From the NCBI GenBank assembly GCA_023458375.1, contig JAEWZT010000006.1:1-64000 (forward strand): a DNA stretch of 64,000 nt, given 5' to 3'. The notes under the pieces were generated by a model. That model ran no database searches and had not been told where the DNA came from. It was given only the letters and a program-made list of their open reading frames with translations. Positions 54,927 through 62,837 of this stretch are shown piece by piece; position 1 is the first letter of the stretch, and the number at the start of each line of letters is the position of its first letter. Source of the stretch: Bacillota bacterium (GTDB taxonomy: Bacteria > Bacillota > Clostridia > Christensenellales > CAG-314). A program made the position numbers and the translations under genes.

Positions 54927-55631
54927 TTACACCATTTTGGCTATTTCCCTTTTGAGCCTGCAAATAATTTTCTTTTCCAGCCGCGAAATATAGGACTGCG
55001 AAATACCCAGTAAATCGGCGACTTCCTTTTGAGTCTTTTCCTCCTGCCCGAAAAGCCCGAAACGCATTAACACGATTTGCTGCTCTCTTTTGGTAAGCCG
55101 CGAAATGCTTGCAAAAAGCAGCTGTTTTTCCACCGACTGCTCAATGGAAGAATACACGCCCTCGCTTTCCGTGCCTAAAATATCGGAAAGCAACAGTTCG
55201 TTTCCCTCGCCGTCAACATTTAGCGGCTCTTCAAGAGAAACTTCCAGCCGCCTTTTTACAATTTTTCTCAAATACATTAAAATCTCATTTTCAATGCAGC
55301 GCGAGGCGTAGGTGGCAAGCTTTATTTTCTTTTCAAGCTCAAAAGAATTTATCGCCTTTATTAAACCTATCGTGCCCACCGAAACCAAGTCTTCAAGTTC
55401 AAGCCCCGTGTTTTCAAACTTTTTGGCGAGGTAAACCACAAGGCGCAGATTATGCTCAATCAAGGTGTCCCTTGCTTTTGCGTCGGAACAGGCTACCAGT
55501 TCAAGCAGCCGCTGCTCCTCTTCGGGCGGCAAAGGCGTAGGAAGGGCGTCGTTTCCGCATATGTAGGCAATAATTTTTTCGTCAATCCCCTTAATTGTAA
55601 GGAGTTTTTTTAACAGTTGCAGTATATTCAT
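54927..55631 (-). CDS. sigE: Sporulation sigma factor, pro-sigma-E
   Basis: Sigma-E is the early mother-cell sigma factor, made as an inactive pro-protein. The 234 residues start with a short pro-sequence (about 1-27) ahead of PLPPEEEQRLLELVACSD. Sigma region 2 (NLRLVVYLAKKFENTGLELEDLVSVGTIGLIKA, here given in part: LVVYLAKKF and DLVSVGTIGLIKAI) and region 4 (LTKREQQIVLMRFGL, SQSYISRLEK) are complete. The GGAGG ribosome-binding site supports the start inside the last codons of spoIIGA, a 41-bp overlap. The operon is spoIIGA-sigE-murG, and SpoIIR, which triggers activation, is at 24.2 kb. Confidence 0.95.
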   Translation of the reverse strand: MNILQLLKKLLTIKGIDEKIIAYICGNDALPTPLPPEEEQRLLELVACSDAKARDTLIEHNLRLVVYLAKKFENTGLELEDLVSVGTIGLIKAINSFELEKKIKLATYASRCIENEILMYLRKIVKRRLEVSLEEPLNVDGEGNELLLSDILGTESEGVYSSIEQSVEKQLLFASISRLTKREQQIVLMRFGLFGQEEKTQKEVADLLGISQSYISRLEKKIICRLKREIAKMV

Positions 55632-56451
55632 TTTTTCCTCCTAAAAAGTCGGCGGGAAGCAAAAGTGCGTATGGGGCGGCGCTTCCCTTTGATTTGGACA
55701 AAGCTACATAGCAAGTCAGTCTTTTTCCCTCAACTTCCGCTTGGCACAAAAGAGCGTTTAGAAATCTTTCGCACCCTCCCACCGTAACGCAGCTTATTCT
55801 TTTTAAAGGTTTTTGCCCCTGCGCAATCAAAGAAGCGGCTATCTGACCGATTTTGCGGCAAAGCCGTTTATCAAGCGCAAAACACAAAGGGATTCCCTCT
55901 TGCCTGGCGAGGTTCCCGCTGTCAATAAAACCCTGCGTTTTGATTTTTATGCCGTAAACGTCAAGCACCGCGGTTTTTTCCAAAGACGCCGTAATGCGCA
56001 GCCCCCTTAAATACTTGACTAAATTGTAGGCAAAATAGCAAAACACCATTAAGGCAAGCAAGTAAACGCCCATCGGAAGCTTGGATGTATAAAAAAGCGC
56101 GGCGTTTTCAAAGGAAAAGTCGCACAAGGCGAAAAGCAGCGCGAGCACAGCTCCCCCCAACACAAATGTGTATGCGTAAAAGAGCAGGATAGACCAAACG
56201 ATTTTTCGCTTTTCGCTTTTTTTACACAGCAACAGGCATATAAAGGGTCCAAAAAACGTTTTTACGGCGAGCAGTAGCCAAGAAGGCAGGCTTAAAAGCG
56301 GGATTATAACCGCAAAAGCGGCGGCAATGGCGGAACACAGCGCAATTTTTAAAAAAGAAGCGTTAAGGTGCAGTGTCTTTGCCAGCGCAAAGAGAATGCA
56401 AAAGTCAAAGACTAGGTTATCAAGAATTGCGTATTCAATGTAAACCGCCAC
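55591..56451 (-). CDS. spoIIGA: Pro-sigma-E processing peptidase SpoIIGA
   Basis: SpoIIGA is a membrane-embedded aspartyl protease that removes the sigma-E pro-sequence. The 286-residue protein has five membrane helices in the N-terminal half (about 5-150) and a soluble C-terminal protease domain with FIDSGNLARQEGIPLCF, whose Asp is catalytic. The final residues NEYTATVKKTPYN overlap the sigE start by 41 bp in another frame. The start is ATG at 56451. The conserved order spoIIGA-sigE is retained. Confidence 0.92.
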   Translation of the reverse strand: MAVYIEYAILDNLVFDFCILFALAKTLHLNASFLKIALCSAIAAAFAVIIPLLSLPSWLLLAVKTFFGPFICLLLCKKSEKRKIVWSILLFYAYTFVLGGAVLALLFALCDFSFENAALFYTSKLPMGVYLLALMVFCYFAYNLVKYLRGLRITASLEKTAVLDVYGIKIKTQGFIDSGNLARQEGIPLCFALDKRLCRKIGQIAASLIAQGQKPLKRISCVTVGGCERFLNALLCQAEVEGKRLTCYVALSKSKGSAAPYALLLPADFLGGKNEYTATVKKTPYN

Positions 56452-56873
56452 CGTTTTATCACCTTAAAAAAATTATAAAGGAAAGCAAAAGGCATTGAAA
56501 AAACATATTTGGCGAAAAACCCCTCAAATTGACAGATATAAAATCTTGATAAATTGCCGCGGCTAATCTGCGGCTAATAACATAACCTATTGAATTAACT
56601 TGACATTGTAATAGTTCATCTGCCGCCCTTTAAAATATTTTGCCTTTGCGGATATATTCTTATAGGCGTGGTCAAAAACATCATTCATAAAGACAGGGTT
56701 TTTGCAGCGGTTAATCGCCGCGTAAATACAAAAGAAAATAAAAAGTATAATTATTAATAGACTTAAAGGTAAAAAGAAAGGGCGTTATGCCCCTTCTTTT
56801 TGCCAAAATTGCGCTGTTATTTTTTAGTTGTATTGTTTGCGGTTTATTTGCTTATTATCGCTTTATAATTTTA
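56452..56873. other. Intergenic region between spoIIGA and the spoIIQ-like gene
   Basis: It holds the spoIIQ-like terminator (56771-56801). No gene is seen; the promoter of spoIIGA is not obvious. Confidence 0.4.
56771..56801 (-). terminator. Terminator after the spoIIQ-like gene
   Basis: On the minus strand AAAAAGAAGGGGC/GCCCTTTCTTTTT is followed by T residues. It lies about 70 bp past the stop codon. Confidence 0.75.
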
Positions 56874-57509
56874 CTAGTCCCCTGTGTCAATATAGTCCCA
56901 AGGGTTGACTTTTACGCCGTTTAGCGTCATTTCAAGGTGGAGATGGGGACCGTCTTTAAACTCATAGTTGGCGCTGTCGCTTACTTCGCCCAGCTTTGCC
57001 CCCTGCTCAATTTGAGCCCCCGCCGTTACGCATACATTCTTTAAACAGGCGTAAGTCGCAACAATGCCCTCTCCGTGGTCAACTTTGACGTATTCGCCCA
57101 GTCCGTAGGTGCTGCCAACAGAAAGCACTGTGCCGCTTTTCATAGCTTTAACACTCGCTCCGTCCTCCGCCAAAAAGTCAACGGCGCGGTGAGCTTCCCA
57201 CCAGCCCAAAGTATTGTTAAAGACAAACAGATTTTCGCTGTCGTCGGTGTAGTCCATTCCCACCGTATAAATCTCAACGGGAGGCAAAAAGACCTGAACG
57301 GGGTCGGGATCGGGATCGGGGTCAGGGTCAACGACAGGGTCGGGGTCGGGGTCGGGGTCGGGGTCAACGGTAGGCAGATTTGCATTTATGCTGGCTACCA
57401 CCACGATTGTAATAATTGACAGAAGACAAACGACGATGATAATAAGCGCAAGGTTGTTGCGTAGAAATCTTACGAAACCGCTTTGCGAAGCGGAACGCGT
57501 TCTTGACAT
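56874..57509 (-). CDS. SpoIIQ-like M23 metallopeptidase-fold protein
   Basis: The 211-residue protein has an N-terminal membrane helix (about 20-42), a linker of alternating Asp-Pro (DPDPDPDP, twice) and a LytM/M23 domain. The zinc positions are HRAVDF (H and D) and PHLHLEM (HxH), so the site is complete, unlike SpoIIQ proteins that have lost a ligand. SpoIIQ sits on the forespore membrane and joins the SpoIIIAH channel. The linker is encoded by a GGGTCG-type tandem repeat. The start follows AGGAGG. The call rests on membrane anchor, fold and neighbourhood with sporulation genes; a cell-wall hydrolase is the alternative. Confidence 0.78.
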   Translation of the reverse strand: MSRTRSASQSGFVRFLRNNLALIIIVVCLLSIITIVVVASINANLPTVDPDPDPDPDPVVDPDPDPDPDPVQVFLPPVEIYTVGMDYTDDSENLFVFNNTLGWWEAHRAVDFLAEDGASVKAMKSGTVLSVGSTYGLGEYVKVDHGEGIVATYACLKNVCVTAGAQIEQGAKLGEVSDSANYEFKDGPHLHLEMTLNGVKVNPWDYIDTGD

Positions 57510-57952
57510 AGTTTTTTCCTCCTAATGTGATAGTTTTTTAAGTATTTACATAGGAACACTCAAATAAACCTTTTTTCATTGAAATTTGCAAAGATTTTTT
57601 GCTTTTTAAAGATTTTTGGAGTTTGTATGTATCGCGCTTTAAACCGCTCAGAAAACTTATTGAGTTGCCAAATAGCCTTACGTCACATAAAAAAATCTGT
57701 AACGCTTAAAAAGACCTAAAACAAAAAAGCTATGTAATAATACTAAAAAATTATTTAGCCGACCTTAGAAGTTAGAAAAGTAATATGCCGTTGTCTTGCC
57801 CGCGCTTATATATTTTCTACACTAAAAAAAGATATAAAACCGCCCTTCCCTTAATAATTATCCGTAAGCGGATAAAAAGCGTATACTTTCAATGTTGCGG
57901 CAAGCGGAAATCCACAACAAACAGACGCTTTTATGTATTTTTCGCAATGGTC
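57510..57952. other. Intergenic region between the SpoIIQ-like and YwmB-like genes
   Basis: AT-rich on the left. No clear promoter, RNA or gene is seen; open frames here are shadows. Confidence 0.35.
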
Positions 57953-58399
57953 CTAATAGCTTCCCAGCAAAAGAGGCGTGCCTACGTTTATTTTTCCCTG
58001 CGCATAAAATATCTGCAAGTTGACGAGTTTCCCGTCAATATACACCCCTCCTTTTATTTTGGCGCTACGGCAATATAAATCGGTAATTGCGTCCGACGAC
58101 AAATCAAAGATGATTTTAGCGTCAAGCAGTGCTATGACTTCTTTAATTTGGGCGCTCGCGCAGTTATAAACTACGCTTACCCCCTCAACGTTTTTGCATT
58201 TTTTTAATGTTTCGACATAATCTTGGCTTTCGCAAAAAACCATGTAACCGTTGCCTAAATCCTCCGCCCCTTGCGTGCTGCTTTGGGCGCAGAATATGTA
58301 GCAGTAACTGTTTAAGGGCATATAAATGTCCGTTAAATTTTTCGGAAGAAACGCGAACAGGCATATAAGCGTAAGAAACGGAAAAATCAGTCTTTTCAT
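57953..58399 (-). CDS. Secreted YwmB-like protein (tentative)
   Basis: The 148-residue protein begins with a signal peptide (1-25). A short mature region ends with GGVYIDGKLVNLQIFYAQ and a KINVGTPLLLGSY segment. That ending resembles the IGTPII ending of YwmB proteins, which often lie beside murA, spoIID and spoIIQ; here a SpoIIQ-like gene follows. The family match is weak. The start lies directly after the T run of the prs terminator (GGGGGAGTTTTTTTATG), so the ribosome-binding site is part of the terminator stem. If the terminator folds, translation should be reduced; this is a structural inference. Confidence 0.55.
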   Translation of the reverse strand: MKRLIFPFLTLICLFAFLPKNLTDIYMPLNSYCYIFCAQSSTQGAEDLGNGYMVFCESQDYVETLKKCKNVEGVSVVYNCASAQIKEVIALLDAKIIFDLSSDAITDLYCRSAKIKGGVYIDGKLVNLQIFYAQGKINVGTPLLLGSY

Positions 58400-58431
58400 A
58401 AAAAAACTCCCCCTACCGTGGTAAAGGGAGT
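58400..58431 (-). terminator. prs terminator overlapping the next ribosome-binding site
   Basis: On the minus strand the stem pairs ACTCCC (of ACTCCCTTTACC) with GGGAGT of GGTAGGGGGAGT, with TACC/GGTA inside, and is followed by TTTTTTT. The GGGGGAG in the right arm is the only ribosome-binding site for the gene starting at 58399. Confidence 0.8.
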
Positions 58432-58473
58432 ATTGACTTTATTTAAGTATAATAAACGAACTAAGGCTTTAAA

Positions 58474-59430
58474 TTATTCAAAAAGCTTGGATACGCTTCT
58501 GTGGGTATATATGTTTGCTATGGCGCTGGCGAAAAGGTCTGCCACGCCTACCTGCACAATTTTTCTGCACAGTTTTTCGGGTGGAAGCTCAATGGTGTCA
58601 AGCGTTACAAGCTGTTCAATGGGGCTGTCCATAATTCTTTGAATTGCTGGACCGCTGAATATGCCGTGCGAACAGCAGGCAAAAATCCTTGCCGCGCCTT
58701 GATCTTTTAGGGCTATCGCGCCTTGGCAGATGGTGCCGGCGGTATCTATCATATCGTCCACCATAATGCAGAATTTTCCCTCAATGTCGCCTATGATATT
58801 CATTACTTCCATAACGTTTGCCTTGGGGCGGCGCTTATCAATAATGGCTATGGGGGCGTTAAATTTTGTAGCCATACTGCGCGCGCGCTTAACGGAACCC
58901 ACGTCGGGGGCTACTATTACAATGTCTTCGCCCTTATAGCCGTTTTGAATGAAATACTTTGAAAGCACGGCTTGCCCGAAAAGGTGGTCTAGGGGAATAT
59001 TAAAAAATCCTTGCAGTTGGGGCGAGTGCAAATCCATAGTAAGTATTCTGTCGGCGCCCGCCGTCGTAATTAAATCCGCAACTAATTTGGCGCTTATCGG
59101 GTCTCTTGCCCTTGCTTTCCAGTCTTGTCTTGCATAGCCGAAATAAGGTATAACGGCGGTAATGCGCCCCGCCGAGGCACGCTTAAAGGCGTCTAGCATT
59201 ACCAGCAGCTCCATTAAGTTGTCGTTTACGGGCGCGGAGGTAGATTGCACAATGAAAACGTCGCGTCCGCGCACAGTTTCGCGGATATTAACGGCGACTT
59301 CTCCGTCGGAAAAGCGGGTAACTTCCATGTCGCCCAAAGGCATTTCCAGCTTCTCGCATATCCCCGTTGCCAAATCCCGGGAGGCGTTTCCCGAAAAAAT
59401 CTTAATGGAACTTGAAGGTGAGTCTAACAT
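58474..59430 (-). CDS. prs: Ribose-phosphate pyrophosphokinase
   Basis: Prs makes PRPP from ribose 5-phosphate and ATP. The 318-residue reading starts at ATG 59430 behind ACGGAGG; a longer frame is not supported. It has the catalytic flexible-loop region ending FGYARQDWKARARDPISAK. The PRPP-binding segment is CIMVDDMIDTAGTI. The ribose-binding DMEVTRFSDGEVAVNI motif is near the N-terminus. In this class many enzymes have RQDRK in the loop; here it reads RQDWK. A perfect promoter lies upstream and a terminator follows. Confidence 0.96.
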   Translation of the reverse strand: MLDSPSSSIKIFSGNASRDLATGICEKLEMPLGDMEVTRFSDGEVAVNIRETVRGRDVFIVQSTSAPVNDNLMELLVMLDAFKRASAGRITAVIPYFGYARQDWKARARDPISAKLVADLITTAGADRILTMDLHSPQLQGFFNIPLDHLFGQAVLSKYFIQNGYKGEDIVIVAPDVGSVKRARSMATKFNAPIAIIDKRRPKANVMEVMNIIGDIEGKFCIMVDDMIDTAGTICQGAIALKDQGAARIFACCSHGIFSGPAIQRIMDSPIEQLVTLDTIELPPEKLCRKIVQVGVADLFASAIANIYTHRSVSKLFE

Positions 59431-60000
59431 TTTTATCCTCCGTATAGATAAATAATCGGTGCTTTTATAGTATTCCATATCTTGCCAAGTGTCAAGGAAA
59501 AACAAAATAAGCCGCGCAAAAATCTTACTATTTTTTAAGGAGGATTATTATTGTTTCTCTTTTAGCCCCTCCTTGCGGCAAACATATAACCCAATAAAAT
59601 ATAATTTGACGCGTTTTAAGTTTGCTTAAAAACGCGGAACATTAACGCGGCTGCTAAATCCGCATGCCGTAAAGAGGCAACTGCGAAGTATGCGATTTTT
59701 TGAAGCATTACCGCAAACAATTTTCCTATTCCGCGTTATTGCTATTTGAAAAGGCAAAAGGGTTTCTTTATTTTTACCTATTTAAGATTTGTTCTTTGCC
59801 GCTTTGTTATTTTTGCCACTACGTTGCTTTGTTACTTGTTACTGTTATTTTTCTCATTTTGATATTTTGTTATTTTGTTACTATGTTGTTTACAGAGCGT
59901 ATTTGCAAGATTTGAAAAAGGGAGGGAAACATAACGCCCCTCCCCCTTCCTCCGCTCAAACACACTATGCGGAGGCATGATTTTTATCCTCTACGTTTTT
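59431..60000. other. Intergenic region upstream of prs
   Basis: It holds the prs promoter and, further right, T-rich sequence. A CCTCCGC/GCGGAGG hairpin without T run lies near 59948-59975, behind the DUF1540 gene. A plus-strand AAGGAGGA near 59539 has no open frame after it. Confidence 0.4.
59467..59495 (-). promoter_or_regulatory. prs promoter
   Basis: On the minus strand -35 TTGACA (59490-59495), 17-bp spacer and -10 TACTAT (59467-59472), about 35 bp before the prs start. Confidence 0.85.
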
Positions 60001-60153
60001 TTACATAGGTTCATAACTTTTACAAAAGTGAGCCTCGGGATTATTGATAGAGGGCACTACGATAATGCTGTTAAGTTTGCAGTCGCTCATTGCCGCATCG
60101 TTATGAATGCAGTGCGCGACTGTGCATTTAATACATTGATTTCCCACAGCCAT
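60001..60153 (-). CDS. DUF1540 small cysteine-rich protein
   Basis: A 50-residue open frame starts with ATG behind AAAGGAGGA at 60153. The Cys pattern is CIKCTVAHC near the start, then SDCKLNSIIVV and a final HFCKSY. This matches DUF1540, small zinc- or metal-binding-type proteins common in spore-formers, of unknown function. The strong ribosome-binding site and motif support it over the plus-strand frame at 59977. It is divergent from rplI. Confidence 0.82.
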   Translation of the reverse strand: MAVGNQCIKCTVAHCIHNDAAMSDCKLNSIIVVPSINNPEAHFCKSYEPM

Positions 60154-60205
60154 TCCTCCTTTTTCTTTTATTTTGCTTTGAAAAGACCGCTTTTATGCAA
60201 CGCTG

Positions 60206-60234
60206 TTGACAATAAGCAAAAGGAAAGCTACAAT
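60206..60234 (+). promoter_or_regulatory. rplI-mgsA promoter
   Basis: -35 TTGACA (60206-60211), 17-bp spacer and -10 TACAAT (60229-60234); transcription would start near 60241, just before the rplI ribosome-binding site. Confidence 0.85.
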
Positions 60235-60253
60235 GTAAAAGAGGAAAAAAATT

Positions 60254-60691
60254 ATGAAAGTTGTTTTACTTAAAGACGTGCAGGGCACGGGCAAAAAGGA
60301 CAGTATAGCGGAGGTTTCAGACGGATATGCGCGCAATTTTTTGATTAAGCGCGGGCTTGCCGTCGCCGCCACCCCTCAGCTCATTCAAAAACTTAATGAC
60401 GCCGCCGCGAGTGAAAAACATAAAAAAGAGGCAGAAAAACAAGAAGCTTTGAGTATAGCTTCCTCCTTAAAGGGCAAAAAAATAACGGTAATAGCCAAAA
60501 AAGGAGAAAAAGGCAAGCTTTACGGTTCGGTGACAAGCCAGGAAATCGCAGACGAACTTAATAGGCAGGGATATGCCATTGACAAAAGGGATATTTCTCT
60601 TGAAACGCCCATTCGCCAGACGGGGGAATACAACGCGTCGGTAAAGCTATACGCCGAAGTGTCCGTCCATATCAAAATATCTGTGGAGTAA
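60254..60691 (+). CDS. rplI: 50S ribosomal protein L9
   Basis: L9 binds 23S rRNA near the L1 stalk. The 145-residue protein begins MKVVLLKDVQGTGKKDSIAEV and has the long connecting helix and C-terminal domain of the family (KITVIAKKGEKGKLYGSVTS). Length is normal. The start follows AAGAGGAAAAAAATT, and a perfect promoter lies just upstream. It is followed 2 bp later by mgsA, and the usual neighbour dnaB is 22 kb away. Confidence 0.97.
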   Translation: MKVVLLKDVQGTGKKDSIAEVSDGYARNFLIKRGLAVAATPQLIQKLNDAAASEKHKKEAEKQEALSIASSLKGKKITVIAKKGEKGKLYGSVTSQEIADELNRQGYAIDKRDISLETPIRQTGEYNASVKLYAEVSVHIKISVE

Positions 60692-60693
60692 AC

Positions 60694-61068
60694 ATGAAAA
60701 TCGCTTTAATCGCCCACGACAAGAAAAAGCCCCAAATGATTGAACTTGCGCAGCGCTACAAAGACACTTTGAGCAGGCACACTTTAATTGCTACGGGCAC
60801 CACGGGGCAGCTTATAGTTGACAACGTCCGCCTTGCCGTAAAAAGAATGAAGAGCGGTCCGTTGGGCGGCGACCAGCAAATAGGCTCAATGGTGGCGGAA
60901 AAGGAGTTGGATTTGGTTATTTTTTTGCGCGACCCATTAACCGCCCAGCCCCATGAGCCCGATGTATCGGCGCTTTTAAGGCTTTGCGACGTGCAGGAAA
61001 TACCTTTGGCGACCAACCTTTCAAGCGCCAAAATAATGCTCAACGCTTTGGAAAAAGGCGATTTTTAA
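60694..61068 (+). CDS. mgsA: Methylglyoxal synthase
   Basis: MgsA converts dihydroxyacetone phosphate to methylglyoxal, a bypass of lower glycolysis that releases phosphate. The 124-residue protein has ALIAHDKKK at the start, the phosphate-binding GTTGQLI and the catalytic Asp in SGPLGGDQQIG. LRDPLTAQPHEPDV, with the catalytic His, follows. It is in one operon with rplI, with a 2-bp gap; the two have no known functional link. Confidence 0.96.
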   Translation: MKIALIAHDKKKPQMIELAQRYKDTLSRHTLIATGTTGQLIVDNVRLAVKRMKSGPLGGDQQIGSMVAEKELDLVIFLRDPLTAQPHEPDVSALLRLCDVQEIPLATNLSSAKIMLNALEKGDF

Positions 61069-61578
61069 GAGTTAACTTTAATGTCATAAACTGATATTGT
61101 AAATTAGCGCTTATAATCTATATTTAAGCCGCAAGCGAATAATGCGGCAAATCTCAATTCTTGTTTGATGTCAGATAAGTATTTGCTTATTAAGTAAGTC
61201 TCAATAAAAGTCATTTATATAGGTTAATTAAAAGCCTTAAAAAACTGCTGCGCCGCTTAAAAGAGCGGCTTTTTATATTCAAGGCTTACCAAAAGACAAA
61301 ATATCAAGGGCGGTTATTAAATTAGCGCGCTAACGGTAAGTTTTTTTTCTATGGCTTTGGGGGCGGATTTGGAAATATCTTGAAACAAAGCGCGCTAAGT
61401 TACCGCCGCCTACAATTTGCAAAAGCCCCAAAACAGCCAATAGCCAATTTTACTGTGCATATTTTTTAATTTAGAAGCCGTTAGCCAACATCTGCCGCGC
61501 GGTATCTCCTCCCGCAAATATTAGGAGCTTTTTATTTGAAGTTGTATAAAAATTACTGTATTATTTCCCATATTTAAA
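61069..61578. other. Spacer between mgsA and the convergent ribosomal genes
   Basis: It holds the mgsA terminator at 61250-61280. No gene is seen. The stretch after that is AT-rich with a few scattered GC blocks. Confidence 0.35.
61250..61280 (+). terminator. Terminator of rplI-mgsA
   Basis: GCCGCT/AGCGGC (61252-61257 and 61264-61269) is followed by TTTTTATATT on the plus strand. Confidence 0.8.
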
Positions 61579-61610
61579 CAAAAAAAGACGCCTTGTTATA
61601 AAAGCGTCTT
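61579..61610 (-). terminator. Terminator after rplL
   Basis: On the minus strand AAGACGC/GCGTCTT (61585-61591 and 61604-61610) is followed by a T run. The rplL transcript ends here, so rpoB and rpoC are not in this operon. Confidence 0.85.
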
Positions 61611-61643
61611 ATTTTTGAAGTTATTAAATTACTTAACGGGGAC

Positions 61644-62012
61644 TTATTTGAGTTCGGCGGTAGCGCCTGCGGCTTTAAGCTTTTCAACCATTTTAGTAGC
61701 TTCTTCTTTGGGTTGAGCTTCTTTAACGGTGCTGGGAGCCTTTTCAACAAGGTTCTTAGCTTCCACAAGACCTAAACCTGTGAGTTCGCGGACAACTTTG
61801 ATAACGTCAATTTTCTTTTCGCCGAAAGAATTTAAAATTACGTCAAACTCTGTCTTTTCCTCAACGGGAGCGGCTTCTGCTACGGCGGCGCCAGCGGCGG
61901 CTACGGGAGCGGCTGCGGATACGCCAAATTCCTTTTCTATGGCTTTAACGAGTTCGTTAAGCTCTAAAACGGACATCTTTTTGATTTCCTCAATAAATTG
62001 TGCTATTTCCAT
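61644..62012 (-). CDS. rplL: 50S ribosomal protein L7/L12
   Basis: L7/L12 forms the stalk that recruits translation GTPases. The 122-residue protein has the dimerisation domain (MEIAQFIEEIKKMSVLELNE), an Ala/Gly/Val-rich hinge (about 32-52) and the C-terminal GTPase-binding domain (FDVILNSFGEKKIDVIKVVR, GLVEAKNLVEKAP). It starts behind AAGGAGAATTATT. It is the last gene of rplK-rplA-rplJ-rplL. Confidence 0.97.
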   Translation of the reverse strand: MEIAQFIEEIKKMSVLELNELVKAIEKEFGVSAAAPVAAAGAAVAEAAPVEEKTEFDVILNSFGEKKIDVIKVVRELTGLGLVEAKNLVEKAPSTVKEAQPKEEATKMVEKLKAAGATAELK

Positions 62013-62174
62013 AATAATTCTCCTTATTTTTGTTTGTGCGCTTTAACGCTTTTTACCCTAAACCGCTGTTTATTTAGCGGGTTTTTCACGGGTGATTTTT
62101 TTGACTTTAAAAACTTTTGCCGATTATCTTAATATTTTTACGGAATAACGGCAAGGGGTTTTCAGGTAAAATGC

Positions 62175-62672
62175 CTATTGCCCTTTTTCAGCTACCGCGT
62201 TAAGCGCGACCGCCAGTCCCCTTACGGGCGCTTGCATCACCGATAAGAGCATGGAAAGCAATACGGGTTTGGTGGGAACGCTGGCGTAAGCCTCAACTTT
62301 TGCGCTGTCGGCAAAAGTGTTTTCAAACATACCGCATTTAATTGTAAACTTTTCAAACTTTTTGACGCATTCGGACGCGGTTTTTGCGCAGGCAAGGGCG
62401 TCCTCATGTCCGAAAGCCAAGGCGGTAGGTCCGTTAAGCGATTTGTCAAAGTCCTTGTAGCCAAGTTCGTTAAACGCGAGGCGCACTAAGGTGTTTTTCA
62501 ATACTTTGTAGTCAACCTTAGCTTCTCTGAAAGATTTTCTAAGCTGCGTGTCCTGTTCAACCGTCAAGCCTTTGTAGTCCACGATGACCACGCTTTTAGC
62601 GTTTTTAATTTTTTGCTTGATTTGGTCAACTTCTTCTCTTTTCGCTTGTCTTAAAGCATTCATTTCCTTCAC
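62175..62672 (-). CDS. rplJ: 50S ribosomal protein L10
   Basis: L10 anchors the L7/L12 dimers on the ribosome. The 165-residue reading starts at GTG 62672 behind AAAGGAGG; an ATG at 62663 is the other possibility. Family segments include SVVIVDYKGLTVEQDTQLR, VLKNTLVRLAF and NGPTALAFGHEDALACAK, and the C-terminal helix binds L12. The leader upstream contains a hairpin of the L10-leader type. Confidence 0.95.
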   Translation of the reverse strand: MKEMNALRQAKREEVDQIKQKIKNAKSVVIVDYKGLTVEQDTQLRKSFREAKVDYKVLKNTLVRLAFNELGYKDFDKSLNGPTALAFGHEDALACAKTASECVKKFEKFTIKCGMFENTFADSAKVEAYASVPTKPVLLSMLLSVMQAPVRGLAVALNAVAEKGQ

Positions 62673-62673
62673 T

Positions 62674-62830
62674 TTGTCTTTTTCCTCCTTTACATAATTA
62701 TTTTCAAATAAAAACCCTTGCAGCGTAAACGATACAAGGGTGGAGAAAACTTTTTTCTTTTTGCTTGTATCTGGGCAAGATTTATCTTTTTACTTGCCGT
62801 CTCTGATACTAAAAGGGTATTTAGTTGTAA
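62674..62830 (-). promoter_or_regulatory. L10 leader (autoregulatory mRNA leader)
   Basis: On the minus strand the rplA-rplJ spacer contains a CCCTTG/CAAGGG stem (62714-62741) followed by TTTTTATTT, directly before the rplJ ribosome-binding site. More stem-forming segments lie upstream (CTTGCC and GGGCAAG-type). L10 leaders in Firmicutes stop transcription or translation when L10-L12 is in excess. The placement fits; the detailed consensus was not checked. Confidence 0.6.
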
Positions 62831-62837
62831 GTTGTTT

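Noticed and set aside
59977..60273. 98-codon plus-strand open frame before rplI
   Set aside because: It overlaps the rplI start and lies on the opposite strand to the DUF1540 gene, which has the better ribosome-binding site and a family motif.
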